Assembly: GCA_965197565.1 (NCBI GenBank)
Contig: CBDANK010000004.1
Location: forward strand, 744,001 to 808,000
DNA length: 64,000 bases
From: G963667675 sp965197565
Lineage (GTDB): Bacteria > Chloroflexota > Dehalococcoidia > Lucifugimonadales > UBA3495
Direction of reading: 5' to 3'
This document shows positions 8,235 to 17,610 of this stretch, in pieces. Under the pieces are notes generated by a model, which saw nothing but the letters and a program-made list of their open reading frames with translations, made no database searches and was not told where the DNA came from. Both the position numbers and the translations under genes were made by a program. Every line of letters starts with the position of its first letter. Position 1 is the first letter of the stretch.

Positions 8235-11200
8235 ATCCGACAGTTTGCCTTGCTGGTCACCCTGGCCCTCGGCCTTGCTTGGGCCGAGCTTGCCTCGGTC
8301 TCCGCCCAAACGGCCCCGGATGATGAAGAGGTCGCCGTTTCCGCCACCGTGCCCGAAACGCTCGTGAGCGTGGTTGGCCTCACCTCGCCCGGTGCGCTGG
8401 TCGTCGTGGCCGCGCCGGACATGATTGTTGGCGTCACCCCTCCCGCCGACGAGCAAGGACGGTTCGCGGAATCCTTCGTCCTTTCGCCCCAGTCCGGCAT
8501 TATGCCGGGAGAAGAGGTCGTCTTCACCCTTACCGCCCAGGATAAGGAGGGGCGGCGGGCCTCGCCGTTAGAGCGCAGGGCCAGGCTGATGCTGGCTGCG
8601 AATAACATGCTGGGCTGGGCCATCCTGCCGCCCACCGTCGAGCTAAGCGCGGCGGTCATAAGCCCGTCGGAAGCCCTGACCGTCTCCGGCAGAGGCGCGC
8701 CGGACAGTGAAGTCGTGCTTTCGATAGACGGTATTCTGGCTGGGAACCTCGTATCCGCCGATGCGGAGGAGGGCCAATGGGAGCGCACGCTTACCGGGCC
8801 GTCGAGAGCCGGCGTCTACCGGCTTCAGGCCATCAACCAAGACGGCATGGGGCGAATTAGCGAGGCGACCTCCGTCCGGTTCGAGGTGAGGGCCCAGAGA
8901 ACGCCCCCCGGCCCCTCAGGCCCCTCGGTGCCCTCCCGGCCGGCGCCCACCCCCGTCGTTTCCCCGACGCGGACGCCAACACCCACGCCCAGACCCACGG
9001 CCACGCCCGTTCCGGACCCGGTTGCCGCCGCGGCCCCCTCACCCACCCCTTTCGCTTTGCCGACGGAAACGCCAATCCGGCCGACCCGGACAGTACCGCC
9101 AACTCTCTTGTCCACGGCTGAGCCAACTCCCAGGCCGGTCCCCGCAGCCACGCTGCCTGCCCCGGAAGCCCCAGGGCATAACGCTTTCGGCCAGCGATTT
9201 CAGCGTGGAGCGGGGCGGCGTGTTAGTCTATACGGTCCAACTGGCAGCCCGGCCCAAGAGCGAAGCTACGGTGCAAGTCAGCCACGTCGGCGGCTGCAGC
9301 CTCGACTTGTCGCCGGGCGCCCTGACCTTCACCCCCGACGACTGGAACGCGCAGCAGACCGTGACGGTGGGCGTCAAGCTGGGCGCGTCGGTAGGTGAAT
9401 GCATAATCAATCACTCGGACAACTCCGGGAACACTGCCGACGCCACTATCACGGTTACCGACAGCGGATTGCGTCCATTGCCCCAGGCAACACTGACCGG
9501 GGTGCAGGACACGCTCAGTCTGCCCGAAGGCTCCATGTTCACCTATACCCTGGGCGTGGACCCCAGGCCGGACGGCGAGGCTGTAACAGTCATGCTCAGC
9601 AGCGACAACGACGATGTCGAGTTTCTGGGAGGGGACGGGTCTTATGTCCGGGAGCTCACCCTCAACTACAGCAGCGCCACCCTTCCCAGGGACGTAACCG
9701 TCACCGCGGGCGCGGACAGCGACGCGGAGGACAACCCCTTCAAGGTCCGCCACCGCGTCCTCGGCAACAACATTGTCGTCGTGTCCGCCATTATCTCCGA
9801 TAATGACCGTATTGCCGACGACCACGGGCTGGGCTTCGCCGTGTCGCCGAGCCCGCAGAGCCTGCCCGAAGGCGGCCAAGGCGAATACCAGGTCCGGCTG
9901 AGCGCACGGCCGCGGGGGCGTACGGTCATCCATTTCGAGACCGCCAGCGCGGGAAGCATACATATAAGGGGGCCGTGCGGTGGGGCCAGAGACCTGACGC
10001 TGCTGACCTTTACCACCGGCAATTGGGACCAACCCCAGACCGTTGCGTTCAACGTCTGTGGAGACAGCGACGACAGCGACGACATTTTCACCCTCACCCA
10101 CCGCGTTTATAACGACCCTTCCTGTACGGACTTTTCCGGAGATTGCGAGACCTTGCTGGTTGGGGAGGTCCGCATACAAGTCATAGACGACGATACCAGC
10201 GGACTGACTATTGACGCCGTCGACCTCAGCATAGTAGACGAGGGCGTTTCCAAGACCTACACCGTCAGGATGGACATCCCGGTCAGGCGCGAAGTCACCG
10301 TTACGATTAGCAGCTCCGCAAGAAGTAAAGTCCAGGTGTCGCCGGAAACCCTGACCTTCATGGCCGGCGATTGGGACGCGCCCCAGACCGTTACCGCCGA
10401 TGCCTTGGAGGATAACGACTACAATGATGACGCGGCCGTCCTCACCCACCGGACGTCACTCACAAGCAGCGCCTTCTTGCTCCGGGTTGCGGTAAACGAC
10501 AACGACCGGAGGCCGAACTTCGTCTTTGACGGCTCCGACAGCATGGCTGGCAACGAGTGCCGTTTCTCCGACGTGCCGGAAGGAGCCAGCCGCGAGTATA
10601 GCCTCAAGCTGGACGGGCCGCCCTTAGAAAACGTTGTCGTCAGCATTTCCAGCGGCGCTCCGGGTTTAGTCACCCCGTCGGCGACGGAACTCACCTTCAC
10701 CCCCGGCAACTGGGAAACCGCCCAGGCCGTCACCGTCACTGTCGGCTTGGGCGCGCCGGAGAGGGCTGCGCTGGCCCACCTCGCCACCGGCTCGGGCTAC
10801 GTCGACCGGCTGGTTGGAAGGGTCATTGTCAGCAGGGACGCCAGGCCGGGCTTTTACTTTCCTTTGTGCGACGTCCCGCCCGTATTCACCGATGTGGCCG
10901 AGTGCGACGTCTTGGTCGTTCCACAAGGACAGTCCGGCAGCTACGGGATGAGGCTGAGAAGGCAGCCCGCCAGCGAGGTCATCGTCACGGTGACCCACGA
11001 GGGCGACTCGCATGTCGCCCTGAAGCAGACGGCCGGCGGGGAGGCTTTGGCGACTCTCGAGTTTACCTTCAACGCCGGCAACTGGAACGTGGAACAGTTC
11101 GCTCATTTCACCGCTATTGACACCGGCAGCACCGAGGAAGTAGCGGACGCGCTGGTCCACGAGGCTGACGGAGCGGGCTACGAAGACCAGCTAGTGGGCC

Positions 11201-12048
11201 GGTTCATCATCCGGGTGGTGGACCGTGACCGGACGCCGCCGGAGGCTGTTGAAGTGCGCGACGGCTTGGACCCGGGGGCGGACGCGGACTTCAACGACGG
11301 CTCCCTGACCACGCTGTCCGCCAACTGGACCTTCGATGCTACGGCCGTCGAATACCGCTACGCCGTGGGGAGTGCCTGCGGGGCCGCGGACGTGGCGGAG
11401 TGGACGACGGACTGGCAGGCCGGAACCAGCGTTACGGTCGCCGGACTGTCCCTGCGCACCGGCCTGACCTATTACTTCGGCGTCCGCGCCAGGGACGCCA
11501 ACGGCAACGAGTCGGATGTCCCCGGCGGGGATAGCTGCGGCGGGACCGGGACGCAGCAACCCTCGTCCAACGGGCAAGCCGTCCTGCCTCTCCTGGATGT
11601 GTCGGTCAGCCCGAGACTGATTGAAGCGGGGCGGGTATCCGAGGACCCCGAGCGCACCGTTACGCTCACCATTTCCACCAACGCCCACCGGGGATTCCGC
11701 GCCCTGATGTACCGGACGGAAAGCGAGGCGCCCGACTTCAACCTCGGGACCTACGATAACCCGGCGCCATGGACCGAAGCCGCGAGGGGCCTCGCCTTCA
11801 GCGTCAACGACTGCGACGTGAACGGCGGCAAGTTCTGGTCGATGCCCGGCGGCGGCGGCGAGCCCCGCTTCGCCCCGGTAACCCGCGACTCCCCCGGCAA
11901 CGTCATCGCCGACCACCCCGCGTTGGTAGACGGCGCCACTGGCCCGGTCATGGAGTCCTACGAGATACTGCTGCGAGCGCCCACGTCGGGCGGCCTGACC
12001 AACAGCGCAACCACCTTCCTCATAATCCAGGCCATGCCGGAATATTGA
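8235..12048 (+). pseudogene. Giant surface adhesin-like protein, frameshifted
   Basis: Frame one runs from about 8235 to 9170. It encodes a signal peptide (FALLVTLALGLAWAELASVSA) and beta domains, then a Pro/Thr-rich linker of TPTPTP type. From about 9170 coding continues in the next frame to 12048. The junction lies at a CCCC run (9169-9172), where one extra base would explain the shift. The expected start has ATC at 8235-8237 after an ACGAGGA ribosome binding site; otherwise TTG 8250 is the first usable codon. The second frame holds six Calx-beta-like repeats, an Fn3 domain (FGVRARDANGNES) and a C-terminal domain like that of the first gene in the locus. It may be decaying or affected by an assembly error. 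Confidence 0.7.
9190..11220 (+). repeat. Six degenerate Calx-beta-like protein repeats
   Basis: The repeated block contains the pattern 'LTFTxxNWxxxQTVTV', seen as LTFTPDDWNAQQTVTV, LTFTTGNWDQPQTVAF, LTFMAGDWDAPQTVTA, LTFTPGNWETAQAVTV and FTFNAGNWNVEQFAHF. A sixth, more divergent unit sits between the first and second. Each unit is about 110 residues and starts with a 'VPEG...YTV.L...P' strand. Such repeats are common in bacterial surface proteins and may bind calcium through their Asp-rich loops. Confidence 0.7.
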
Positions 12049-12112
12049 GGGATTGTTTCACCAGGCCATCAAGCGACGCCGCCGCGCTAGCGGGCTTGGC
12101 TGTGCCCGGCCC

Positions 12113-13195
12113 CTAGGCCAAAAAGGAGCAAGGGACCGAGAGCTCGGCGCAAGTATCCCGCAGCCACTGGGTCACTTCCGGATGCAGCGGGACCCCCTCA
12201 ACCCGCCGGACCGCTTCTATTTCAGCCTCGGGCTGGCCTGCCACCAGCACCCGGTCGTGGCCCGGCGCGGGCTTGGTGCTCTTCAACATCCGCAGCCACT
12301 CGTCCATCGTTTCCTTGAACTCGTCCACTTCGGTGAACGCCTCGATACTGTAAGCAGCGACGTAGTGCCCAAAGTTGGGCCGGCCGGGGACGGCTCCAAA
12401 TCCGAACCCGGTTAGCACTCCGGCCAGGATGTCCACCACGCAGGATAAGCCGTACCCCTTGTGAGAACCCAACTCTCTGGTGCTGCCCAGAGGCAGCAGC
12501 GTGTATGTATCCGGCGGGTCCGCTTCTTCCATAATGGGGTTGCCATCGGGATCGGCCAGCCAGCCCGGCTCCATCTTCACGCCAAGACGCCGGGCGATGT
12601 TGATCTTATTCCCAGCCACGGAACTGGTGGCGGCGTCAAAGACGAAGGGAGGCTCGTTCTTGGCGGGAACCGCGATGGCGATGGGGTTGGTCCCCAGCCG
12701 GGGTTCTGCGCCAAAGGTAGGCACTACCGAGGGAGGGCAACTGGTCATGCAGACTCCTATCATGTCGTGCTCCAAGGCCAGCATCGAGTGATAAGAGGCC
12801 ATGCCCAAGTGGCGGGCATTTCCGATGGTAACCATCCCCACGCCGACCGCTTGGGCTTTCTGAATAGCTAATTCCATGGCCTTGGGGGTTATGATGGTGC
12901 CCAGTCCCCGGTCCGAGTCTATATTGGCGGTGCTGGGTGTTTCCCGGATTATCTTCCACTGCGGGCGGGGGTTGATGTCGCCGCTCTGATAACCGGCGAT
13001 GTAGCTCTTCAACATGTTGGAAATGCCATGGGAGTCGACGCCCCTCAGGTCGGCCAGCACCAGGACATCCGCCCCCAACTGAGCGTCGGCGGTTTCCACG
13101 CCCATTCTTTCAAAAATGGCGGCCACGGTGGCTTTTAGGTCATCTCCTTGAACAAATACTGCGTCGTCAAGATTGACTCGAAATTGCTCTAGCAC
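12113..13195 (-). CDS. Ldh-family NAD(P)-dependent oxidoreductase
   Basis: This member of the malate/L-lactate dehydrogenase (MDH2) family has about 360 residues from GTG 13195, which has GGGGAGGA at proper spacing. Upstream codons in the same frame lack a binding site. The family blocks include ADLRGVDSHGISNML, where the Asp and His are typical catalytic-region residues, and GLGTIITPKAMELAI. The cofactor segment includes IGNARHLGMASYHSMLAL, and LGTNPIAIAVPA and FVFDAATSSVAGNKI follow. Members reduce or oxidise 2-oxo/2-hydroxy acids such as malate, lactate, ureidoglycolate or sulfolactate. A sulfolactate role would fit the sulfur genes elsewhere, but they are 30 kb away and this is only a possibility. 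It is convergent with the surface locus. Confidence 0.87.
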   Translation of the reverse strand: MLEQFRVNLDDAVFVQGDDLKATVAAIFERMGVETADAQLGADVLVLADLRGVDSHGISNMLKSYIAGYQSGDINPRPQWKIIRETPSTANIDSDRGLGTIITPKAMELAIQKAQAVGVGMVTIGNARHLGMASYHSMLALEHDMIGVCMTSCPPSVVPTFGAEPRLGTNPIAIAVPAKNEPPFVFDAATSSVAGNKINIARRLGVKMEPGWLADPDGNPIMEEADPPDTYTLLPLGSTRELGSHKGYGLSCVVDILAGVLTGFGFGAVPGRPNFGHYVAAYSIEAFTEVDEFKETMDEWLRMLKSTKPAPGHDRVLVAGQPEAEIEAVRRVEGVPLHPEVTQWLRDTCAELSVPCSFLA

Positions 13196-13234
13196 AATTG
13201 TCCTCCCCGGTAGTGGAGCCTGTCGGTAAAATCG

Positions 13235-13243
13235 AGTATAGCA
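13235..13243 (-). promoter_or_regulatory. Extended -10 promoter of the Ldh-family gene
   Basis: On the minus strand the sequence reads TGCTATACT (13243-13235), an extended -10. It is placed so that transcription would start about 30 bases before the GTG at 13195. No convincing -35 box is seen. Confidence 0.5.
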
Positions 13244-13266
13244 CCGTGTTTCGGCCGTAGCCATCG

Positions 13267-13328
13267 GTCCTTCGACTCCGCTGTGCTGCGCTCAGGATGA
13301 GCGGTTCCGTGTCAGTGTGCTCACCAAC
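13267..13328. repeat. 62-bp dispersed repeat, inverted copy of 1489-1550
   Basis: The reverse complement matches 1489-1550 with three mismatches. The gene-free stretch 13196-13737 holds this repeat, a GGGGCGCCCC-containing segment near 13381, and a duplicated promoter and gene start (13433-13585). Confidence 0.8.
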
Positions 13329-13432
13329 TTTGCACATGCCCTAGTTGTGCCTCCTACGTTTCGGCATCGTGACCACCGTAGGGGCGCCCCTTCTGGGCGT
13401 CCAATGGTCGTACCCCCCCTTGGGTTAGCCCG

Positions 13433-13585
13433 TCGCAGAGGGCTTCGCCTCTTGCTATAATCACCCCACCCAACGCGACGAGTAGAAGAGGCATGTCCGA
13501 CGAAAAGCAGCGAGCACTGGACATATTAGTGCGCCTTGGCGTCCACCCCGCCGGGCTCTTTGTTATTTGGGGTAATTATACCTGA
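13433..13585 (+). pseudogene. Truncated duplicate of M42 peptidase promoter and start
   Basis: Bases 13433-13552 match 14847-14966, covering an extended -10 (TGCTATAAT at 13453-13461), the leader, the start codon and the first about 20 codons of the M42 peptidase gene. The copy starts ATG 13493 and encodes MSDEKQRALDILVRLGVHP, against MVDEKQLALDILSRLGGQP in the intact gene. It then diverges and stops at TGA 13583-13585 after 30 residues. The promoter copy looks intact, so a short transcript into the HNH region is possible. Confidence 0.75.
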
Positions 13586-13737
13586 GGAGGCCGGTAGGCC
13601 GAATACCCTGGCGTCAGAAACTAGAACCTTTGGGCGTCAATAATGGCAAATTTTAGCCCTCTCCGGGAGAACTTTCGATGGGTCTGGTCTGATGTCGATA
13701 ACCGACGAGATTATCGCTCTGTCTCTGCGCCGCAGGG

Positions 13738-14307
13738 GTGCTCGTCCTCCTCCTGGGGCAACGCAAGGCGTGGCCCAAGGGGACCCGGGAGAACCTGAGC
13801 AGGGACCAGGGTGGCTACTGCATCTATTGCCGGCAACGCTTGTTGCGCGTGCGCTCCCATATTGACCACATCCTCCCGGTAGTACGGGGCGGGTCCAACG
13901 AGTATTCCAACCTCCAACTGCTTTGCTGGTTGTGCAACCTTCGCAAGTCGGACCGCACAGACTCGGAGTTCCGTCAGCGATACCGTGCCTTGCTGCCTCA
14001 ACAGAAAGGAGTAAGGGCATCCCGCAGAATTAAGACGCACGAGTTCCAATCAGTCACCAGGACCACTAAGGACGTGGAGAGCTATCTACGGTTCAAGGCC
14101 GGTAAGCATCTGACGGCGGCCCAGAAAGTCAACTTTGGCGCCGGCGTAACGGGCGTCGTTGCATGGGGACTGGTGTTCCTGCCTCTGTACGCCCTGTTGA
14201 GACCGGATGACGCCAGCAGCATCTTTGTAGTGAGCGTACTTCTAGGCGGTGTGATTGCTGCAGGTGTTCGCGCCCGGGCTTGGTGGACAGGCTTGGATAG
14301 GGATTAG
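13738..14307 (+). CDS. HNH endonuclease with C-terminal membrane segments
   Basis: The protein has about 189 residues from GTG 13738; the start is uncertain, because a stop lies at 13699-13701 and no clear ribosome binding site is seen. An HNH nuclease module occupies residues 25-75: zinc-knuckle CIYC, then HIDHILPV, RGGSNEYSNLQLLC and CWLCNLRKSD. The second CxxC pair and the His and Asn of the ββα-metal fold are all present. Residues after about 125 form two hydrophobic segments (TGVVAWGLVFLPLYALL and SIFVVSVLLGGVIAAGV) likely to cross the membrane. That fusion is unusual for HNH enzymes. It is not associated with phage genes here. DNA binding and cleavage are known for the family; membrane tethering is inferred. 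Confidence 0.75.
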   Translation: MLVLLLGQRKAWPKGTRENLSRDQGGYCIYCRQRLLRVRSHIDHILPVVRGGSNEYSNLQLLCWLCNLRKSDRTDSEFRQRYRALLPQQKGVRASRRIKTHEFQSVTRTTKDVESYLRFKAGKHLTAAQKVNFGAGVTGVVAWGLVFLPLYALLRPDDASSIFVVSVLLGGVIAAGVRARAWWTGLDRD

Positions 14308-14844
14308 TCTATGAATGTAAACAGGCCTTAGATTCTCCGCACCAACCTCAAGATACAAGACCCTGCACCCCAACGGGGGAAGGCCTGGATGGTATCCCCA
14401 CACTCTTGACGTATTCAGAACATTCGTGCTACTATACCTCCCATGCACCACCTATCCACCCCTCGCTCAGGCTTCACCATATGCCGGACGCCGGCCCAAG
14501 CGCACTGTGCCATTTCTCGCCATATCCCGCCCTTTCGCGGCCAATCTTGGACGCGTCGGCTACGGCCGCTGGGACGCCACTGTGCCTCCCGTCCATGCGC
14601 CCCCAGCTAGGAAACGGCCCCAAATGGCACAGAATGGCACCCATTTTCGAAAAACCCCGGGGCCGGAGACCAAGGCCTGGCGTTGGGGTCGGCCTGAGCT
14701 ATGCCTCGGATAAGTAGGAGCTTCCCATCAAGGGTTTTAGGTTCCTCGCCTACGGCTCGGAATGACCGTGGCGGTGGCGTGTTCGATATTGCAGCAAGAT
14801 GCGCATTAGAATAATTAAAAGACCATGGGTAGCCACCGGATTCC
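14308..14844. other. Gene-free stretch, nothing recognised but repeat fragments
   Basis: Two overlapping open frames between 14406 and 14717 have unnatural composition and no start context. Near 14730-14765 there is a short dispersed-repeat fragment (GGTTCCTCGCCTACGGCTCG). A motif AATTAAAAGACC near 14814 also occurs near 1750 and 47411. Confidence 0.5.
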
Positions 14845-14875
14845 TTTCGCAGAGGGCTTCGCCTCTTGCTATAAT
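14845..14875 (+). promoter_or_regulatory. Promoter of M42 peptidase gene, extended -10
   Basis: TGCTATAAT at 14867-14875 is a perfect extended -10. A weak -35 candidate TTTCGC lies at 14845-14850, about 19 bases upstream. The start codon follows at 14907. The same promoter is duplicated at 13433-13461. Confidence 0.65.
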
Positions 14876-14906
14876 CACCCCACCTAATCCGATGAATAGA
14901 AGAGTC

Positions 14907-16028
14907 ATGGTCGACGAAAAGCAGTTAGCATTGGACATCTTGTCCCGCCTTGGCGGGCAGCCCGCAGTGGCATTTTGGGAGAGCGGCGTGGCCTCGGTCA
15001 TCAAGTCCGTATTGAAAGAAACGAGTGTTGAAAGCCAAGTGGACCAATTCGGCAACATCATAGCCCGCGTCCCCGGCCGGCAACCCGGCATAGTCCCTTT
15101 GGCGCTGGTGGCCCACATGGACCATCCGGGGTTCGAGGCGGTGGCGGTCCAGGGTCCCGACCTCATTGGCAACGCGCTGGGCGGGGTGCCAACCGCAAGT
15201 TTAGAGTCCGGAGTGCCTTTACAAGTGGTCCTCGGCGACGGACGGCGGCTTCCTGCCGCTACCGCCGGGCGATGGGGCAGCGACGATGCTCGGCAAGTAC
15301 TAATTAGACTGGAAGAGGCCCTTGATATAGGACTACCCGCTCCGGTCGTGTTCGATTTAACCGACTTCGAAGTGGACGGCGAGTTTATCCGGATGCGGGC
15401 GGCGGACGACCTGGCTGGATGCGGCAGCATTTTGGCCGCCCTAAGCGAACTGGCCTCCCAGACCCCTCCAGGAGATGTTTACGGCATCTTCACCAGGGCC
15501 GAGGAAGTGGGACTGATCGGAGCCCGGCTGTTGGCGGAGTCGGGACGCTTGCCTGGGGAAACATTGATAGTCTCCGTCGAGTCCAGCCGGGTCCTGCCCG
15601 GCGCGGAACAGGGCGGCGGCCCGGTGATTCGAGTCGGGGACGCTGGCACGACCTTCAGCGCCGACGCCGAGGCGGTCTTGGTCCGGGCGCGGGAATGCTT
15701 ACAAGCCGGAAGCCCAAGATTTGCAGTGCAGCGGCAACTGATGAGCGGCGGGGTGTGCGAAGCCAGTGCCTTCGCTCGGTACGGCTATAGGACCACCGGC
15801 ATAGCCTTTCCCTTGGGCAACTACCACAACGGCTCCCCAGAGGGAGGCGTGGAGGCAGAGTATATCAACATCAACGACTTTCTCGGCGGAATCCAGTTGA
15901 TGACTGAGGCGGCGCACCGGGTTGGAGAGCGAGAAGATATAGCCTTCGCACGGCGGCTGGACCGGGTCTCAGACGACCTGCGCCAGCGGCTTACCAGCGC
16001 CAACCATTCTCCACTTCCCAGGCTTTAG
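14907..16028 (+). CDS. M42 family metallopeptidase
   Basis: This cytoplasmic aminopeptidase of the M42 (glutamyl aminopeptidase/tetrahedral TET) family has about 373 residues from ATG 14907. That start lies just after a strong promoter, and its first codons are conserved in the nearby truncated copy. Metal and catalytic residues are visible in AHMDHPG, ADDLAGCG, TRAEEVGLIGA (general-base and ligand Glu pair), SVESS and GNYHNGSPEGG (last His). All five expected positions are filled. The central PDZ-like insertion is present. The stop overlaps by four bases the stop of a small gene on the other strand. Members release N-terminal residues from peptides. Confidence 0.88.
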   Translation: MVDEKQLALDILSRLGGQPAVAFWESGVASVIKSVLKETSVESQVDQFGNIIARVPGRQPGIVPLALVAHMDHPGFEAVAVQGPDLIGNALGGVPTASLESGVPLQVVLGDGRRLPAATAGRWGSDDARQVLIRLEEALDIGLPAPVVFDLTDFEVDGEFIRMRAADDLAGCGSILAALSELASQTPPGDVYGIFTRAEEVGLIGARLLAESGRLPGETLIVSVESSRVLPGAEQGGGPVIRVGDAGTTFSADAEAVLVRARECLQAGSPRFAVQRQLMSGGVCEASAFARYGYRTTGIAFPLGNYHNGSPEGGVEAEYININDFLGGIQLMTEAAHRVGEREDIAFARRLDRVSDDLRQRLTSANHSPLPRL

Positions 16029-16189
16029 GTCAGTCTGAGTATCGCAGTAACCGTAGCCAGCCCTACGAACAACATGGTGGACAACCGCCAAAGCAGCCGG
16101 CTTTCAAGGTTGGCAATGTCGGCCTTGGTAGCCAAGTGGTCATAAGCTCCTTCCAACCGGCTAACTCGTTCTTCAACCGGTGCAGCCAT
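16025..16189 (-). CDS. Small coiled-coil/single-TM protein
   Basis: This 54-residue protein begins MAAPVEERVSRLEGAYDHL. Its heptad-like N-terminal helix is followed by one hydrophobic helix (STMLFVGLATVTAIL). Small proteins of this layout are common membrane oligomers of unknown role. The gene has its own extended -10 (TGCTATACT, minus strand, 16256-16248) and overlaps the M42 stop convergently by four bases. No function is claimed. Confidence 0.6.
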   Translation of the reverse strand: MAAPVEERVSRLEGAYDHLATKADIANLESRLLWRLSTMLFVGLATVTAILRLT

Positions 16190-16247
16190 GGCCTACTCCC
16201 TGGGAGTTGATACTTTACGCCAGCGGCCCGCTATACGCTGGATACTC

Positions 16248-16256
16248 AGTATAGCA
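16248..16256 (-). promoter_or_regulatory. Extended -10 promoter of the small TM gene
   Basis: The minus strand reads TGCTATACT at 16256-16248, about 59 bases before the start of the 54-residue membrane protein. Confidence 0.45.
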
Positions 16257-16365
16257 GCCCCCTTTATGCCCACGTTTACGGGCAAAGTAGTGAGGCCGCG
16301 GTATTGCCGAAAAACTGAGAGTGATAGACAATCTAACGCAGGCTTTTAGAGGAGGCCCATAGACC

Positions 16366-17532
16366 ATGAAGCAAACTGCGGACGCCGTTATCATCGGCGG
16401 GGGTGTCATGGGGTGCAGCATTCTGTACCACTTGGCCCGGTTGGGAGTGAACGACTCGCTATTGCTGGAAAGGGACGTCCCTGGGTCCGGTTCGACCGGC
16501 CGGTCGGTAGCCATCTGCCGGATGCATTATTCCAATCCGGTGACCGCTTCCATGGCTTGGGAGAGTCTCAAGGTCTTCTCCAACTTCGACGATGTGGTAG
16601 GCGGGTCCTCGGGCTTCGTCAACACCGGATACTTGCTCATAGTCGAGGAGGTGGAACTACCCGGGTTGGAACGCAACCTGGCTATGCAACAGGAGTTGAA
16701 CATCAACACAAGACGGGTCACCTCCGACGATCTGAAAGAACTGGCCCCGATGATTGCCGTTAAACCGGGGGAGGCCCTGGCTTGGGAACCGGAATCGGGC
16801 TATGCCGACCCTTACTTGGTCACCACTTCCTACGCGGCGCGGGCCCGGGAAATGGGCGCCGAGATTGAATTGAGGTCTCCCGCCGTCGGCATCGAGCTGT
16901 CCGGCGGCCGGGTAAGCGCCGTATTGACCCGGCAGGGCAGGGTTGAAACCTCCTCCGTGGTAATGGCCGCCGGGCCTTGGTCCAAGACGGAGCTAGCCAA
17001 GATCGGCGTCGATGTGCCCCTCATCCCGGTGCGCCATCAGGTAGGGTCTTTCACCCGGCCGATGGACCGGTTGCCGCGTCACCCGGCGGTGGGAGATATC
17101 GCCCAGTCCTTTTCCTTCCGGCCGGACGGCGCTTCGATGACCCTGGTTGGATTTGGAGACGACGAAGAAGCGGACGTCGAGACCTACAACCAAGGGGTGG
17201 ACACGGCTAAAATACCGGACACCCTGGGCAAGCTGGCCGCTAGGATGCCGGCCATGGCCGACTCATACTTTCGGGGAGGCTGGTCCGGGTTATTCACCAC
17301 AACTCCGGACTGGCATCCGATCTTGGACCGGGTGCCAGGAGTCGAGGGCCTGTATTGCGCGGTGGGGTTCAGCGGCCACGGGTTCAAGCTGTCCCCCATG
17401 ATTGGAGCGGCTATGGCTGAGTTGGTAGTCCAAGGACGGGCTGCATCCGTGGACATTTCCCCTCTCAGGTTTACCCGGTTTACTGAAGGAGACCTGATGT
17501 CGTCCTCATACCGATACCGGGTGCTCGCCTGA
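16366..17532 (+). CDS. FAD-dependent oxidoreductase, DAO family
   Basis: This flavoprotein of 388 residues belongs to the D-amino acid oxidase/sarcosine oxidase (DadA-like) family. The N-terminal dinucleotide fold has GGGVMGCSILYHLARLG (residues 12-28), then LLERD for the ribose. The family stretch GSGSTGRSVAICRMHYSNP contains the usual 'G.S..N.g' region but with a Cys that could carry covalent flavin. The C-terminal FAD contact is VGFSGHGFKLSPMIGAAMAE. These enzymes oxidise N-methyl amino acids, glycine or dimethylglycine to imine and peroxide. The ATG is preceded by GAGGAGG at 16350. It is upstream of the membrane HExxH gene on the same strand. The substrate is unknown. Confidence 0.88.
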   Translation: MKQTADAVIIGGGVMGCSILYHLARLGVNDSLLLERDVPGSGSTGRSVAICRMHYSNPVTASMAWESLKVFSNFDDVVGGSSGFVNTGYLLIVEEVELPGLERNLAMQQELNINTRRVTSDDLKELAPMIAVKPGEALAWEPESGYADPYLVTTSYAARAREMGAEIELRSPAVGIELSGGRVSAVLTRQGRVETSSVVMAAGPWSKTELAKIGVDVPLIPVRHQVGSFTRPMDRLPRHPAVGDIAQSFSFRPDGASMTLVGFGDDEEADVETYNQGVDTAKIPDTLGKLAARMPAMADSYFRGGWSGLFTTTPDWHPILDRVPGVEGLYCAVGFSGHGFKLSPMIGAAMAELVVQGRAASVDISPLRFTRFTEGDLMSSSYRYRVLA

Positions 17533-17610
17533 CGCTGCGCAGTAAGCGGTCAATTCCAGTGAGGAACTTCAATTCCCCATCCATAGGTCCAGGACGCCAG
17601 GGCATAGCAA

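Noticed and set aside
9223..10449. 408-residue minus-strand frame opposite the giant surface gene
   Set aside because: Composition follows the codon pattern of the plus-strand repeats. No start context or domain.
11191..11916. 241-residue minus-strand frame
   Set aside because: Shadow of the Fn3 and C-terminal region of the surface gene.
13738..14307. HNH gene as a sign of a prophage
   Set aside because: No terminase, capsid, integrase or other phage gene is nearby.
14406..14717. Two overlapping plus-strand frames
   Set aside because: Neither has a binding site or family resemblance. Both are explained by chance in GC-rich DNA.
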